This document shows, piece by piece, positions 36,647-46,485 of a stretch of DNA of 64,000 bases (its first letter is position 1; each line of letters starts with the position of its first letter). Where the stretch lies: contig FCNS01000038.1 in assembly GCA_900045905.1 (NCBI GenBank), positions 124,001 through 188,000 of the forward strand. Direction: 5' to 3'. The notes under the pieces are model-generated. The model was not told where the DNA came from and did no database searches. It saw only the letters and a program-made list of their open reading frames with translations. The DNA comes from Clostridiales bacterium CHKCI001. GTDB lineage: Bacteria; Bacillota; Clostridia; Lachnospirales; Lachnospiraceae. The translations under genes and the position numbers were made by a program.

Positions 36647-36743
36647 AAAATTTACCTCTCTTTATTGGATTTTTGGTTACAAAACCTATAGTCGAGTCAT
36701 TCCTTGAGTAAGAAAGATTTTGTATTTGTTTGTTGTTATTTTT

Positions 36744-36821
36744 ATTATATCCAATTAACGAAAATATCCAATTGGAAGAGTTGTTGTATATATTGCAAAA
36801 ATTGCTAGTTTTGGATATAAT
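36744..36821. promoter_or_regulatory. Back-to-back promoters and repeated operator between uxuA and araC
   Basis: For the plus-strand regulator gene, TTGCAA (36793-36798) and TATAAT (36816-36821) are 17 bases apart. For uxuA, minus-strand TTGGAT (over 36766-36771) and TATAAT (over 36744-36749) are 16 apart. ATATCCAATT occurs at 36747-36756 and 36764-36773, and its inverse TTGGATAT at 36811-36818, overlapping both promoters. These look like regulator half-sites. Confidence 0.6.
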
Positions 36822-36991
36822 AAGAAAAAATAGAGGAAAACAAAAAAGATAATCGTGCAAAATAACGAAATAAAATGAACGGAATATTGAAAGAAATAGC
36901 AAAAATGCATGAACAATTTCAATGGCAAAAAAGTATTGTTTTCGAAAACGAAATATTTTCAAAAAATAGAAAAGAAAGAGTGAGAAATATT

Positions 36992-37912
36992 ATGAAAAAA
37001 AAGCTTCAAACGGAATTTAATCGTCGTCAATATATGTTAGAAAAAGATTTTGAACTTTATTATTACAGTGATACAAGACTAGATCCTGTAAAAAGTCATA
37101 AACATGATTGCTATGAGTTTTATTTTTTTATGGAGGGAGATATCGAAATCTCAATTAACGAAACACCATATAAGGTGAATTCAGGAGATATTATATTATT
37201 GCCTCCAGACACAAATCATTATCCGCATTTTTTAAGTTGGAAAAAGCCATACCGTAGATTTGTGCTTTGGATTAGTATGGATTATTGCAATAATCTTATA
37301 AAACAAAGCATCGATTATGGATATTTAATGCAGTATGTAGTGATTCATAAAGAATATATTTTTCACAATGATACGATTGCGTTTAATACAATCACGTCAA
37401 TGCTGTTTCGATTGATACAGGAAATGAAAAGCAATCGGTTTGGAAAACAGGCAGAAATTAAATTGCAGTTAAATTCTTTGATTTTACACTTGAACCGAAT
37501 CGTTTATGAGAGGAAAAATAAGAAAAATCCTCAAATTGAGCGAGCACTTTATTTAAATCTATGCGATTTTATTGAAGATCACTTAGAAGAAGATTTATCT
37601 TTAGAGCGAATGGCGAAAGAATTTTTTGTGAGTAAATATCATATTTCTCATGTATTTAAAGAGAAAATGGGGATATCCATTCATCAATATATAACGAAAA
37701 AAAGACTAAAGGTATGTCAAGATGCGATACTGGGAGAAAATAGTATCACTAAGGTTTATGAACAATATGGATTCTCAGACTATTCCAGTTTCTATCGAGC
37801 TTTTAAGAAAGAGTATGGAATTTCTCCCAAGGACTATAAAGATATGTATTTATCATTAGAAGCAGAAAAGAGCAGAACGATAGAACAAACTCAAAGTGAT
37901 TTAATGATATAA
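36992..37912 (+). CDS. AraC family regulator with cupin domain
   Basis: About 306 residues from ATG 36992 (MKKKLQTEFNRRQYML); the frame opens at 36875 but that start has no ribosome site and lies within the promoter leader. N-terminal cupin sensor (HKHDCYEFYFFMEGDIEISINE, then SGDIILLPPDTNHYP) and C-terminal double helix-turn-helix (SLERMAKEFFVSKYHISHVFKEKMG; EQYGFSDYSSFYRAFKKEYGISPKDYK). Divergent from uxuA, so it probably controls the uxu genes in response to a hexuronate intermediate; the ligand is inferred only from position. Confidence 0.88.
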   Translation: MKKKLQTEFNRRQYMLEKDFELYYYSDTRLDPVKSHKHDCYEFYFFMEGDIEISINETPYKVNSGDIILLPPDTNHYPHFLSWKKPYRRFVLWISMDYCNNLIKQSIDYGYLMQYVVIHKEYIFHNDTIAFNTITSMLFRLIQEMKSNRFGKQAEIKLQLNSLILHLNRIVYERKNKKNPQIERALYLNLCDFIEDHLEEDLSLERMAKEFFVSKYHISHVFKEKMGISIHQYITKKRLKVCQDAILGENSITKVYEQYGFSDYSSFYRAFKKEYGISPKDYKDMYLSLEAEKSRTIEQTQSDLMI

Positions 37913-37933
37913 AAACGGATTACTGAAATAAAA

Positions 37934-37986
37934 TAAAACATGGTTTTAGCAGCAGTAGTAGCTAATAGAACCATGTTTTATGTTTC
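37934..37986 (+). terminator. Terminator of the uxu-linked araC gene
   Basis: TAAAACATGGTT (37934-37945) pairs perfectly with AACCATGTTTTA (37969-37980), 12 bp, 22 bases after the stop. Followed by TGTTT. Confidence 0.8.
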
Positions 37987-38111
37987 TGGGGTTTAACCTT
38001 AAAATAATAGAATATAGAAAGTCCCCTGAATAAAAGAAAGGATGCACTTTGAACCAAAATAGCTGGTAAACAGAAGTCATCAGAATTTTTACTAATTACA
38101 GAGGAAGCAAT

Positions 38112-40214
38112 CTATTTAGAAAGTGGAAGGGTAATTCCAATTTTAAATAATAATTGTTCAGGGTAAATATCCATTGTTCCATGATAATGGTTTAAAATGC
38201 CACGAACGGATTCAATACCAATACCAAACCGTGAGTGAGTTCTATTTTTTTGGGAAATGAACCGATCATTTTGCTTTTCCAATCGGCCATTGTATGTATT
38301 TTCAATTAATAGAAAGAAAGTAAATTTGTTTTCGTGAGTTTTCAATGTAATACTGCGAGGAGGATCGGATTGTCTAAGGCAGGCCTCTATCGCATTTTCC
38401 AGTAAGTTTCCTAAAATAGAACATAGTTCTATGTCGGAAAGGGGAAGATTTTCTGGAATTGCAATTTGGAGTGATATTTCTATTTGATTTTCTTTGGCAA
38501 AGCTATAATAATAACGCAAGAGAGCATCCACAGTAGGATGATTACAAAAGGAGATTGGAGTAGTCGGAATATTTGTTTGAACAAATGAATCAATTTCCTT
38601 AAGATAGTTGAGTATATTTTTATCATTACTTTCCTGAGCAATTGTGTTAAGGACACGTAAATGATGGCGAAAGTCATGATTTAATTTGCGGTTTGATTCA
38701 ATTTGTTCCTGAATTTGTTGGGAATAACTTACCTGCATTGCCAATTGTTTTGACATTTGGCGGTTTTGTTCTGCAAAGAGGATTCCATAAGAATAGCCTT
38801 GTACCATGTCGTTCCATAATGTATAGCCAATCGCAAAAACAAAAATTAGGCTGCCCCATTCTGCAAAACAACCGCCATAAATTGGCTCATAATCAGGCAG
38901 TAACCGATCCCAAAGAAACGCAGATCCATAAAAGATGGATGCATTGATCAGAGGGAAGGTCTTCTTTTCTAGCTTAAAAATAGAAAAGAATGTTGTGATA
39001 AGAAGATAGACTGCAACGATCGCTTTGAATATGACTAAGCTCCGAGAAAATTGCTGCATAAACGGCACTGTGAGGGAACTAGAAGAAAGGCCATAAAAAA
39101 GCGAAAAACTAGCAAATAAAACACAGATGCTATTACTAATGAAAGCAAATCGCTTGGGTATATTACAAATTCGATTTTGTAATATAATGATCAGTAATGT
39201 GGTGATATATATAAAGAAAATTTCAAGTCCATACCATGGAAAAATAGGTAGGGCAAACAGGGAATGTACCAGTATATAACTATGAGAGATTCCAGTACAA
39301 GCACAGAGCAGAGCAAATAGCCAAGAGGATGGATGTTTTGTATGAATACCAAAATAAATTGATAATAATCCAATGATAAGAGAGCTTGTACAAATAATTA
39401 CAGAGATACATAATCGAATAAAACGTGTGATATTTAAAGCAAGCGTAGTTCCAAAAGCTGGAGGATAAACAAGTCCGCTGTAAAAATGGGAATAGTCACT
39501 GACTGCCAATAAAATTGTAGTCATACCAGCAGCTTTAAATGTAATCATACGATTTTGTGTCAATGGCTGAGAAGAGTCTGGATCTTGGTTTCCTACCTCA
39601 AGTATTAATGCTTCATTAATGTATAAGCGATAAGCAGAGTAAATTTCTGGTGATTCTAAGGAGTAAGAAGCTTCTGTATCAGGCAAAAATAGATGCAGGA
39701 CATAAGTAGCACAGCCATGTGGAGTAACATTATAGTTGGATGCAAAATTTGTTTGTTCTCCGATATTTCGATATACCATATATTCAGACGGATTAGCCTG
39801 TGCAAAGTCCTTTGGAGTGAGAAGTTCATCTGGATAAAAACACCATCCTCTGCATAAAAACCGCAGAGGATCATTTTCAATATCTTCATTTGTAAGAACA
39901 AGTATACCATTGGCAGGTTGCGAAGTGCTATAAGTATATTGATGAAAAATCAGTTGATTATCCCGCCCTGCCCTTGATTTACGGGCATTTTTAGAGGATT
40001 GTAGGCTGAATTTTAATTTACTACGATTGGAAAGAACCTTGATATGCTGCCGGAAATCCTTTGACAAAGATAACCCCGCCGCTGATGAACAGCGGCAAGG
40101 CACATCAGAACCGAAAATTGAATATTGAACCGCAAAGGAGCTGTGTAGTGGTATACTAATCTTGTAACACCTTGTTCGGATAATATATAATAAGATGAAC
40201 AAGGAGATTACCAT
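38112..40214 (-). CDS. 7TMR-type sensor histidine kinase with replaced N-terminus
   Basis: The reliable part (up to about 39960) has an extracellular 7TMR-DISM-like domain, seven membrane helices (about 39450-38800) and a GHKL kinase of the AgrC/LytS type with NHDFRHHL as phospho-acceptor and LGNLLENAIEACL as N-box. The first ~85 residues of the frame (40214 to ~39965) are not native: the first 17 are read from the IS3 element, and the next part from GC-richer DNA with a GCCGCTG/CAGCGGC hairpin. A normal signal peptide is missing, so the receptor may no longer be made or inserted. No response regulator is adjacent. Confidence 0.7.
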   Translation of the reverse strand: MVISLFILLYIIRTRCYKISIPLHSSFAVQYSIFGSDVPCRCSSAAGLSLSKDFRQHIKVLSNRSKLKFSLQSSKNARKSRAGRDNQLIFHQYTYSTSQPANGILVLTNEDIENDPLRFLCRGWCFYPDELLTPKDFAQANPSEYMVYRNIGEQTNFASNYNVTPHGCATYVLHLFLPDTEASYSLESPEIYSAYRLYINEALILEVGNQDPDSSQPLTQNRMITFKAAGMTTILLAVSDYSHFYSGLVYPPAFGTTLALNITRFIRLCISVIICTSSLIIGLLSIYFGIHTKHPSSWLFALLCACTGISHSYILVHSLFALPIFPWYGLEIFFIYITTLLIIILQNRICNIPKRFAFISNSICVLFASFSLFYGLSSSSLTVPFMQQFSRSLVIFKAIVAVYLLITTFFSIFKLEKKTFPLINASIFYGSAFLWDRLLPDYEPIYGGCFAEWGSLIFVFAIGYTLWNDMVQGYSYGILFAEQNRQMSKQLAMQVSYSQQIQEQIESNRKLNHDFRHHLRVLNTIAQESNDKNILNYLKEIDSFVQTNIPTTPISFCNHPTVDALLRYYYSFAKENQIEISLQIAIPENLPLSDIELCSILGNLLENAIEACLRQSDPPRSITLKTHENKFTFFLLIENTYNGRLEKQNDRFISQKNRTHSRFGIGIESVRGILNHYHGTMDIYPEQLLFKIGITLPLSK

Positions 40215-40215
40215 T

Positions 40216-40458
40216 ATGACAAAAAAGTATGATGTAGAATTAAAAAAACAATTAGTCCATGCTTATATGCAGGGAACAAGCTACTCACAACTCGAAAAAG
40301 AGTACGGTGTTGCTAAATCCACTATTTCAGGATGGGTAAAGAAATACAGCCAAGAATGCAAATATACTTCTAAATCACAATCCGATAATCCTTATGCAAA
40401 AGAGATTCATGATCTTAATAAAAAAATTGCTGAACTGGAAAAGGAGAACCTTTTCTAA
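40216..40458 (+). pseudogene. IS3 orfA with early stop
   Basis: From ATG 40216 the helix-turn-helix protein (MTKKYDVELKKQLVHAYMQG, with AKSTISGWVKKY) ends at TAA 40456-40458 in its leucine zipper. Read past that stop, the frame continues KKAAAFFAKELD to TAG at about 40498, the usual orfA end, so the stop is probably a TTA-to-TAA mutation. The A-tract after it is the normal site for programmed slippage into orfB, which could not now be reached. Confidence 0.7.
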
Positions 40459-40565
40459 AAAAAAGCTGCAGCATTCTTCGCAAAGGAACTCGATTAGTGA
40501 TTTATTAGTTCATTGATGAAAATAAAGATATATTTGGTCTGAGATGGCTTTTCAGACATTTTAAT

Positions 40566-41354
40566 ATGGCACCAAATGCCTATTATAACTATTTAAAAGA
40601 CAATAAGGCTGGATACTGCAAGCAAAAACAGAAACTATATGAAAAGATCAAACGTATTTACTATAACCATAACAGGATCATTGGTCACCATGGAATGAAG
40701 ATATTTCTGGCACGAAAAGGAATATATCTGAGCAAAACTACCGTTCACAGATATATGAATCAGGAACTGAATCTGCATGCAGTAACCATGCGAAAAAAGG
40801 GAACCTATGTACGTGGAGAAAGAAATGAAATATTTCCTAACCTTTTAAAACAGAACTTTACAGCAGATGAAAAAAATAAAATATGGTGCACAGATTTTAC
40901 ATACATTGGGTTATCCAATGGGAAAATGCGGTACAACTGCACGATGATTGATCTATATGACAGTTGTGTAGTAGCAACGTTAAATTCTAGCTATATCAAT
41001 ACGGAACTTGCTGTTAATACACTCAAAAGAGCTATAAACAATGAAAAAACGGGGGCTGGTTTGATTCTGCATAGTGACCAGGGGTGCCAGTTTACCTCAT
41101 GGAAATTTATGGATTATTGTAAATCTCAGGAAATTATCCAGAGCATGAGTAAAGCAGGGTGTCCTTATGATAATGCTCCTATAGAGCGGTTTTATAAAAC
41201 ATTTAAGGATGAACTGGTATATAGGTATCATTTTATAAATGTGAAAGCATTGGATGATGCGGTAGCACAATATGTATTTGTTTGGTACAAGCACGTTAGA
41301 CTGCATTTGTACGATAACTGGATGACACCTTTTGAAGCACGAAATAAATGGTGA
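40566..41354 (+). CDS. IS3-family transposase OrfB
   Basis: 262 residues from ATG 40566; the frame opens about 17 codons earlier, as expected if normally expressed as an OrfAB fusion. The rve integrase core has all three acidic residues: D in IWCTDFTYIG, D in LILHSDQGCQF, and E in APIERFYKTFK, plus the HHGMKIFLARKG region before it. It looks intact, but because orfA is broken the element is likely immobile without help. Confidence 0.9.
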   Translation: MAPNAYYNYLKDNKAGYCKQKQKLYEKIKRIYYNHNRIIGHHGMKIFLARKGIYLSKTTVHRYMNQELNLHAVTMRKKGTYVRGERNEIFPNLLKQNFTADEKNKIWCTDFTYIGLSNGKMRYNCTMIDLYDSCVVATLNSSYINTELAVNTLKRAINNEKTGAGLILHSDQGCQFTSWKFMDYCKSQEIIQSMSKAGCPYDNAPIERFYKTFKDELVYRYHFINVKALDDAVAQYVFVWYKHVRLHLYDNWMTPFEARNKW

Positions 41355-41378
41355 ATTTTTCGAACGAAGTGTTACCAA

Positions 41379-41598
41379 AATGCTTGACCAGTACAGTCTG
41401 CGTCTGGAGGGAATCCAGATTCGCCTAACAGAAGAACTTGCACAGTATTATGATGTATATTATCGAGTACATGTACAAAATGAAGGATGACAGGACTGGG
41501 TGAAAAATGGAGAGACAGCTGGTACGACAGGAAAAAGTTTACGTTTAGAAGGAATTCGTATTGTACTTGTGGAAAGAGGAAAACAGCCTCCAGTGTAA
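41379..41598 (+). pseudogene. 3' remnant of a second ChW-repeat gene
   Basis: Right after the IS3 end the frame reads LRLEGIQIRLTEELAQYYD, then YYRVHVQNEG, a TGA where other ChW repeats have TGG (Trp), then QDWVKNGETAGTTGKSLRLEG and a final stop at 41598. These are one and a half ChW repeats similar to those of the GH16 protein, including the terminal GKQPP-type linker. The rest of the gene is absent. It marks the loss of a ChW surface-protein gene at the IS3 copy. Confidence 0.75.
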
Positions 41599-41643
41599 TA
41601 AGTGAAAGGTATCAGAGCAAAAAATAAACATTCTTAAAAAATG

Positions 41644-41687
41644 CCTTTGAAGGTTAATGATTACTATAGCCTTCAAAGGTGTTTTTT
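41644..41687 (+). terminator. Intrinsic terminator of the lost ChW gene
   Basis: CCTTTGAAGG (41644-41653) pairs perfectly with CCTTCAAAGG (41670-41679), followed by TGTTTTTTG. A clear terminator, 46 bases after the ChW remnant. Confidence 0.85.
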
Positions 41688-41688
41688 G

Positions 41689-41711
41689 TTATCGTGATAT
41701 GCAAAAGAAGA
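41689..41711 (+). repeat. Post-terminator motif, copy C
   Basis: TTATCGTGATATGCAAAAG directly follows the T tract of the terminator at 41644-41687, and AAGAACCTAGAGG continues. The 19-base core is identical to copy D. Confidence 0.65.
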
Positions 41712-41802
41712 ACCTAGAGGAAATTTTTGAGTTATTGAGAATGATTGGAATAAAATAAAGAAAAATAAGAATAATGAAAAGTAAGAAAAAGGAGGACTTG
41801 GA

Positions 41803-42786
41803 ATGGCAGAGATAGATGAGACATTAGCTAGTCAAAATTTCCTAGAAAATTCAGAAATTTATGACGTAATTATTTTAGGAGCTGGATGTGCTGGATTGAC
41901 AGCTGGACTTTATGCAGGAAGAGCTAAATTGAAAACGATGATTGTAGAGCGGAAGCAAATCGGAGGACAGGCTGTTACTACAGATATAATTGCGAATTAT
42001 CCAGGTTTTTTTCAAATTACAGGGCCAGAATTAATGGAAAATATATTAGCTCAAGTGAAAGAATTTGGATGTGAAATCTTAATGGCAAATATCACAAATG
42101 TAAGTCTGGATAAGGAAATAAAAGAAATAGAAACTGACCAAGGAATTTATCGGAGCCGAACGGTTATACTGGCAACTGGAGCAAATCCAAAAAAACTGGG
42201 ATTTGAAGGAGAAGAACAGTTTCGAGGAAGGGGAGTAGGCTATTGTGCGACTTGTGATGGATTTTTCTTTCGAGGAAAAGATATTTTTGTAATAGGAGGT
42301 GGATACAGTGCAGCAGAAGAGGCATTGTATTTAACTCGGTTCGGAAAGAAAGTTACAATTGTTGTCCGAAAAGATCATTTCCGGTGTGCAAAGTCACTGG
42401 TAGATCAAGTTTTGGAACATCCGAAAATTGAAGTAAAATTTTGCACGGAACTTATAAAAGTGTATGGTGAACAGAAAATGAGTGGGGCTGTTTTTAAAAA
42501 TAATCAAACAGGTGAAGTGACGGAATATCAAGTATCAAAGGAAGATGGAATATTTGGCGTTTTTGTATTTGTAGGATATGAGCCAGATACTGCATTATTT
42601 CAAGGACAAGTGGACATGGATGAGAATGGATATATTCTTGCAAAAGAAACGACCAAGACAAATTTACCAGGTGTGTTTGCGGCAGGAGATCTTAGAACGA
42701 AGTTATTGCGTCAGCTTGTAACGGCTGCTGCAGATGGAGCGGTTGCAGCAACTCAGGCAGAAAAATATATATCAGACAGGAGGTGA
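41803..42786 (+). CDS. trxB: Thioredoxin-disulfide reductase family flavoprotein
   Basis: 327 residues with FAD motif VIILGAGCAGLTAGLYAGR, redox pair CATC in YCATCDGFF, second dinucleotide motif IGGGYSAAEEALYL, and FAGDL-type end GVFAAGDLRTK. It should reduce thioredoxin such as the one at 9128. The NADPH 2'-phosphate motif HRRxxxR of classic enzymes reads VRKDHFR here, so the electron donor may differ or binding may be weaker. Ribosome site AAAGGAGG. It appears to be a single-gene unit behind its own promoter region and post-terminator motif. Confidence 0.88.
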   Translation: MAEIDETLASQNFLENSEIYDVIILGAGCAGLTAGLYAGRAKLKTMIVERKQIGGQAVTTDIIANYPGFFQITGPELMENILAQVKEFGCEILMANITNVSLDKEIKEIETDQGIYRSRTVILATGANPKKLGFEGEEQFRGRGVGYCATCDGFFFRGKDIFVIGGGYSAAEEALYLTRFGKKVTIVVRKDHFRCAKSLVDQVLEHPKIEVKFCTELIKVYGEQKMSGAVFKNNQTGEVTEYQVSKEDGIFGVFVFVGYEPDTALFQGQVDMDENGYILAKETTKTNLPGVFAAGDLRTKLLRQLVTAAADGAVAATQAEKYISDRR

Positions 42787-42864
42787 CTCCTGTCTTTATA
42801 GGCAGCGAGCAACAATTCAGTATCAGGAGCGAGTCTTGAACAGAAAACTGAATCATTATTAGTA

Positions 42865-42923
42865 AAAAGATGTGATAAAACAAAGAAAAATTCAAAGAAT
42901 TCAGCCGTTTTATCACATCTTTT
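42865..42923. terminator. Bidirectional terminator after trxB
   Basis: GATGTGATAAAAC (42869-42881) pairs with GTTTTATCACATC (42907-42919), 13 bp, with A4 before and T4 after, so it can work for trxB and for the convergent kinase gene. A separate palindrome overlaps the trxB stop (42774-42795, GACAGGAG with CTCCTGTC). Confidence 0.85.
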
Positions 42924-42946
42924 ATTTTATAATTGATACAAGTAAA

Positions 42947-43708
42947 TTATTGGAAATCGATTACATCAATCCAGCGCATTAAGAATTGCTTTTCTTCATC
43001 TGTAATAATCTGAGTCAGACGAGCAGCGGCAGTGATTGGAAGCCATTTTTGAACATATTGTTTTGCTGTATCAGTTTTTTTACAAAATACGTCTAAATAA
43101 TAATCTGCGAGATCAGGATTTTTCAATGCAAATTCCTGATAAGTAATGGCTGCGTCGCCGCTGGCATTGCCCTGTGTAGCATGGGACCAGTCCACGATTG
43201 CCATGCTTCCGTCTTCTTTTACGATTACATTTGTTGGATTGAAGTCCCCGTGGCAAAGTTTCGTATGAACTGGCATGGAGTTGAGACGTGTGCAAAGTTC
43301 ATAGCGAGCGGTTGCATCAATGGTATCTTTTAAGCTGTTAATTTTACGGGAAAACTTGTCTTTTTGGAAAGTAAGACGATTCACCTTGCAAGAACTCATT
43401 TTAATTTGTAAATCTACAAATTGATTAATATATTGTTCTATTTTATCTGGATTTTCTTCCATTAGCTGTGCCAATGTTTTGCCTTCTACATATTCAATGG
43501 CAATGGCCCATTGGTCTTCGAAAGTACTTACCTCCAATACTTTTGGAATATCTAAGCCACTTTCCTCTACACGTGTATGGCAAAGAGCTTCATTGAATAC
43601 ATTTGCTTTGCCATGTCCTTTTGAAAATACTTTTACAATACGATCTCCGTCCTTATAAACAATTTTGTGAGGACGGGTAATTAAAATCTTTTTTTCCGTT
43701 AAGTTCAT
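42947..43708 (-). CDS. APH/choline-kinase-like small-molecule kinase
   Basis: 253 residues from ATG 43708 (MNLTEKKIL), with AAGGGAAGG before it; a longer frame has no site. It has the aminoglycoside phosphotransferase fold: ATP-side EYVEGKTLAQLM, catalytic loop LCHGDFNPTNVIV and metal-binding D in AIVDWSHATQG. Substrate unknown; such chromosomal proteins commonly act on sugars or other metabolites and not on antibiotics. Between trxB (convergent) and adhE (same strand). Confidence 0.85.
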   Translation of the reverse strand: MNLTEKKILITRPHKIVYKDGDRIVKVFSKGHGKANVFNEALCHTRVEESGLDIPKVLEVSTFEDQWAIAIEYVEGKTLAQLMEENPDKIEQYINQFVDLQIKMSSCKVNRLTFQKDKFSRKINSLKDTIDATARYELCTRLNSMPVHTKLCHGDFNPTNVIVKEDGSMAIVDWSHATQGNASGDAAITYQEFALKNPDLADYYLDVFCKKTDTAKQYVQKWLPITAAARLTQIITDEEKQFLMRWIDVIDFQ

Positions 43709-43810
43709 AGTGATACCTTCCCTTCTATTTTTATTATATAAAGTGAGCCAATGTAGTGATTTCCTATCATTATACAAGAGAAAGATCATGATAAGAAAAG
43801 AAAACTACAA

Positions 43811-46420
43811 TTATTTTCCATAATATGCTTTTAAATAAATTTCTTTCAGCTCAGACATTAATGGATATCTTGGGTTAGCAGGAGTACATTGATCGTTAAA
43901 TGCCTGTTCTACCATTTCATCCAATGTTTCTAAGAAATAGGATTCCTCTACACCATAATCTTTGATTGTAGGTTTAATACCGATTGTAGCCTTTAATTGT
44001 TCTAATTTTTCTAACAATTTTTCAAATACTTCTTGATCATCCGCTCCAGTTAAACCTACGAAACGTCCGATTTCTGCATAACGTGCCAACGTATGAGGAT
44101 ATTGATACTGAGGGAATGTGCCCATTTTTGTTGGAGCCTCAGCACTATTATACCGCATAACTTCCGTTAATACTAGTGCATTTGCAGTTCCATGAGGAAT
44201 ATGGTGGAAGGCACCTAATTTATGAGCTAATGAGTGGTTTACACCCAAGAATGCATTGGCAAATGCCATACCTGCCATACAAGATGCGTTTGCCATATGA
44301 TCTCTGGCTTCTACATCATTACCATTCTGATAAGCTCTTGGTAAGTAATCAAACACGAGTTTGATTGCCTTTAATGCTAAGCTGTCAGTGTAATCAGAAG
44401 CCATTACCGATACATAAGCTTCAATTGCATGTGTCATAACATCAATACCAGAAGCGGAAGTTAAGCCTTTTGGTTGGCTCATCATGTTGTTTGTATCTAC
44501 AATTGCCATATTTGGCATTAACTCATAATCAGCCAATGGCCATTTTACACCAGTATTCTGGTCTGTGATAACTGCAAATGGTGTAACTTCTGAACCAGTG
44601 CCAGAAGAAGTTGGAATTGCTACAAAATAAGCTTTGTTACCCATCTTAGGGAAGGTATAAGTTCTCTTGCGGATATCCATGAAATCCATAGCCATATCTT
44701 CAAAGTTAACGTCTGGATGTTCATATAATACCCACATAATCTTAGCTGCATCAATCGCAGAACCGCCGCCGAGCGCAATAATACAATCTGGTTCAAACAT
44801 ACGCATTGCAGCAGCACCTGATTGAGCCGATGCTAAAGATGGATCTGGTGCAACATCGTAGAAACATGTGTGAACAATTCCAAGCTGATCTAATTTCGAT
44901 TCAATTGTCTTAGTATATCCATTTTTATAAAGGAAGCTGTCTGTTACGATAAAGCAGCGTTTTTTATTCATTACAGTACCTAACTCATCCAGTGCAACAG
45001 GCATACAACCCTTCTTAAAGTAAACCTTTTCTGGAACTCTTACCCAGAGCATATTTTCTCTCCTTTCAGCAACCGTTTTAATATTTAACAAATGTTTTAC
45101 ACCTACGTTTTCTGATACGGAGTTTCCGCCCCAGGAACCACATCCAAGTGTAAAGGAAGGGACTAATTTAAAGTTGTATAAATCTCCAATACCACCCTGT
45201 GCTGCTGGACAATTTACTAAAATACGGCATGTTTTCATCGCAGCGGCATGTTTTGCCATTTTTTCTTTTTCTGATATGTTAATAAATAATGAAGAAGTAT
45301 GACCAAAACCACCATCTTCTACTAAATGTTCCGCTTTTTCCAATGCTTCATCAAATGTTTTGGCTTTATACATTGCCAATACTGGAGATAGTTTTTCATG
45401 TGCGAATTCTTCGGAAATATCAACGGATTCTACTTCTCCAATTAAAATTTTTGTTTCTTCAGGAACGGTAACACCTGCCATTTTCGCAATTGTAGCAGCC
45501 TTTTGTCCTACAATTCTGGCATTTAATGACCCGTTAATAAGAATCGTCTTTCGAACTTTATTTAACTCGTCCTCATTTAAGAAATAACAGCCACGATAAG
45601 CAAATTCTTTCTTTACTTCGTCATAGATGCTTTCCAATACAGTAACGGATTGTTCGGATGCACAAATCATACCATTGTCAAATGTTTTGGAATGAATAAT
45701 AGAATTGACTGCTAGACGAATATCAGCTGTTTCATCAATAATAACTGGAGTGTTGCCTGCTCCAACGCCTAATGCAGGTTTTCCAGAGGAGTATGCAGCC
45801 GTTACCATACCAGGACCACCTGTGGCCAAGATGATATCTGCGTCTCTCATAACTTGATTGGTGAGTTCTAGACTTGGAACATCAATCCAGCCAATAATTC
45901 CCTCTGGAGCTCCAGCCTTGATTGCAGCATCTAAAACGACTTTAGCAGCTTCGATTGTGGAGCGTTTTGCACGAGGATGAGGACTGATAATAATTGCATT
46001 ACGTGTTTTGAGGCAAATCAAAGATTTGAAAATTGCAGTTGAGGTTGGATTCGTAGTAGGAATAACTGCAGCGACCAGACCAATTGGTTCTGCTATCTTT
46101 TTGATACCATAAATTTCATCTTCTTCAATCACGCCGCAAGTTTTGGTGTTTTTATAAAAATTATAAATATATTCTGATGCATAATGATTTTTAATTACTT
46201 TGTCTTCTACGATCCCCATTCCAGTTTCTTCCACTGCCATCTTAGCAAGTGGAATTCTCATTTTATTGGCAGCAATTGCAGCAGCTTTAAAAATTTTATC
46301 CACTTGTTCTTGGGAATAAGAAGCAAATACTTTTTGTGCTTCTTTCATTGCATTCATTTTTAAAGATAATGCCTCTGGTGTGTCAATGATGTCTGGAATT
46401 GTTTTCATTTCTTTCTCCAT
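43811..46420 (-). CDS. adhE: Bifunctional acetaldehyde-CoA/alcohol dehydrogenase
   Basis: 869 residues, full length. The N-terminal aldehyde dehydrogenase half has the catalytic cysteine in [11 protein letters not shown]; the C-terminal iron-dependent alcohol dehydrogenase half has [12 protein letters not shown] and the iron-ligand regions [10 protein letters not shown] and [16 protein letters not shown]. It turns acetyl-CoA to ethanol, reoxidising two NADH, and would form spirosomes. AAGGAGG lies before the ATG at 46420. Rex-type operators upstream point to control by the NADH/NAD ratio. Confidence 0.96.
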   Translation of the reverse strand: MEKEMKTIPDIIDTPEALSLKMNAMKEAQKVFASYSQEQVDKIFKAAAIAANKMRIPLAKMAVEETGMGIVEDKVIKNHYASEYIYNFYKNTKTCGVIEEDEIYGIKKIAEPIGLVAAVIPTTNPTSTAIFKSLICLKTRNAIIISPHPRAKRSTIEAAKVVLDAAIKAGAPEGIIGWIDVPSLELTNQVMRDADIILATGGPGMVTAAYSSGKPALGVGAGNTPVIIDETADIRLAVNSIIHSKTFDNGMICASEQSVTVLESIYDEVKKEFAYRGCYFLNEDELNKVRKTILINGSLNARIVGQKAATIAKMAGVTVPEETKILIGEVESVDISEEFAHEKLSPVLAMYKAKTFDEALEKAEHLVEDGGFGHTSSLFINISEKEKMAKHAAAMKTCRILVNCPAAQGGIGDLYNFKLVPSFTLGCGSWGGNSVSENVGVKHLLNIKTVAERRENMLWVRVPEKVYFKKGCMPVALDELGTVMNKKRCFIVTDSFLYKNGYTKTIESKLDQLGIVHTCFYDVAPDPSLASAQSGAAAMRMFEPDCIIALGGGSAIDAAKIMWVLYEHPDVNFEDMAMDFMDIRKRTYTFPKMGNKAYFVAIPTSSGTGSEVTPFAVITDQNTGVKWPLADYELMPNMAIVDTNNMMSQPKGLTSASGIDVMTHAIEAYVSVMASDYTDSLALKAIKLVFDYLPRAYQNGNDVEARDHMANASCMAGMAFANAFLGVNHSLAHKLGAFHHIPHGTANALVLTEVMRYNSAEAPTKMGTFPQYQYPHTLARYAEIGRFVGLTGADDQEVFEKLLEKLEQLKATIGIKPTIKDYGVEESYFLETLDEMVEQAFNDQCTPANPRYPLMSELKEIYLKAYYGK

Positions 46421-46454
46421 TGAGATGCCTCCTTGTATATATAAAATAAAAAAA

Positions 46455-46485
46455 ATGTTAAAAAGTTAACGTTAAAAAAATAACG
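46455..46485. promoter_or_regulatory. Rex-like operators upstream of adhE
   Basis: ATGTTAAAAAGTTAACGT (46455-46472) fits the Rex consensus TTGTTAA-N4-TTAACAA at 11 of 14 defined positions. An overlapping CGTTAAAAAAATAACG (46470-46485) is a second, weaker match, and the same sequence occurs again at 46653-46668. Rex represses fermentative genes until NADH rises. Confidence 0.6.

Larger units (their letters stand above)
40164..41375 (+). mobile_element. IS3-family insertion sequence
   Basis: About 1.21 kb bounded by imperfect inverted repeats: GTAACACCTTGTTCGGA at 40164-40180, and on the other strand GTAACACTTCGTTCGAAAA from 41375 inward. It encodes orfA and a DDE orfB. The bases flanking the ends (CTT and CAA) are not duplicated, and the DNA on either side belongs to unrelated genes, so a deletion or recombination probably took place at this copy. 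Confidence 0.85.

Noticed and set aside
36609-36962. Minus-strand 117-codon frame upstream of uxuA
   Set aside because: Phe/Ile-rich reading of A+T-rich promoter DNA overlapping the uxuA start and the divergent promoters.
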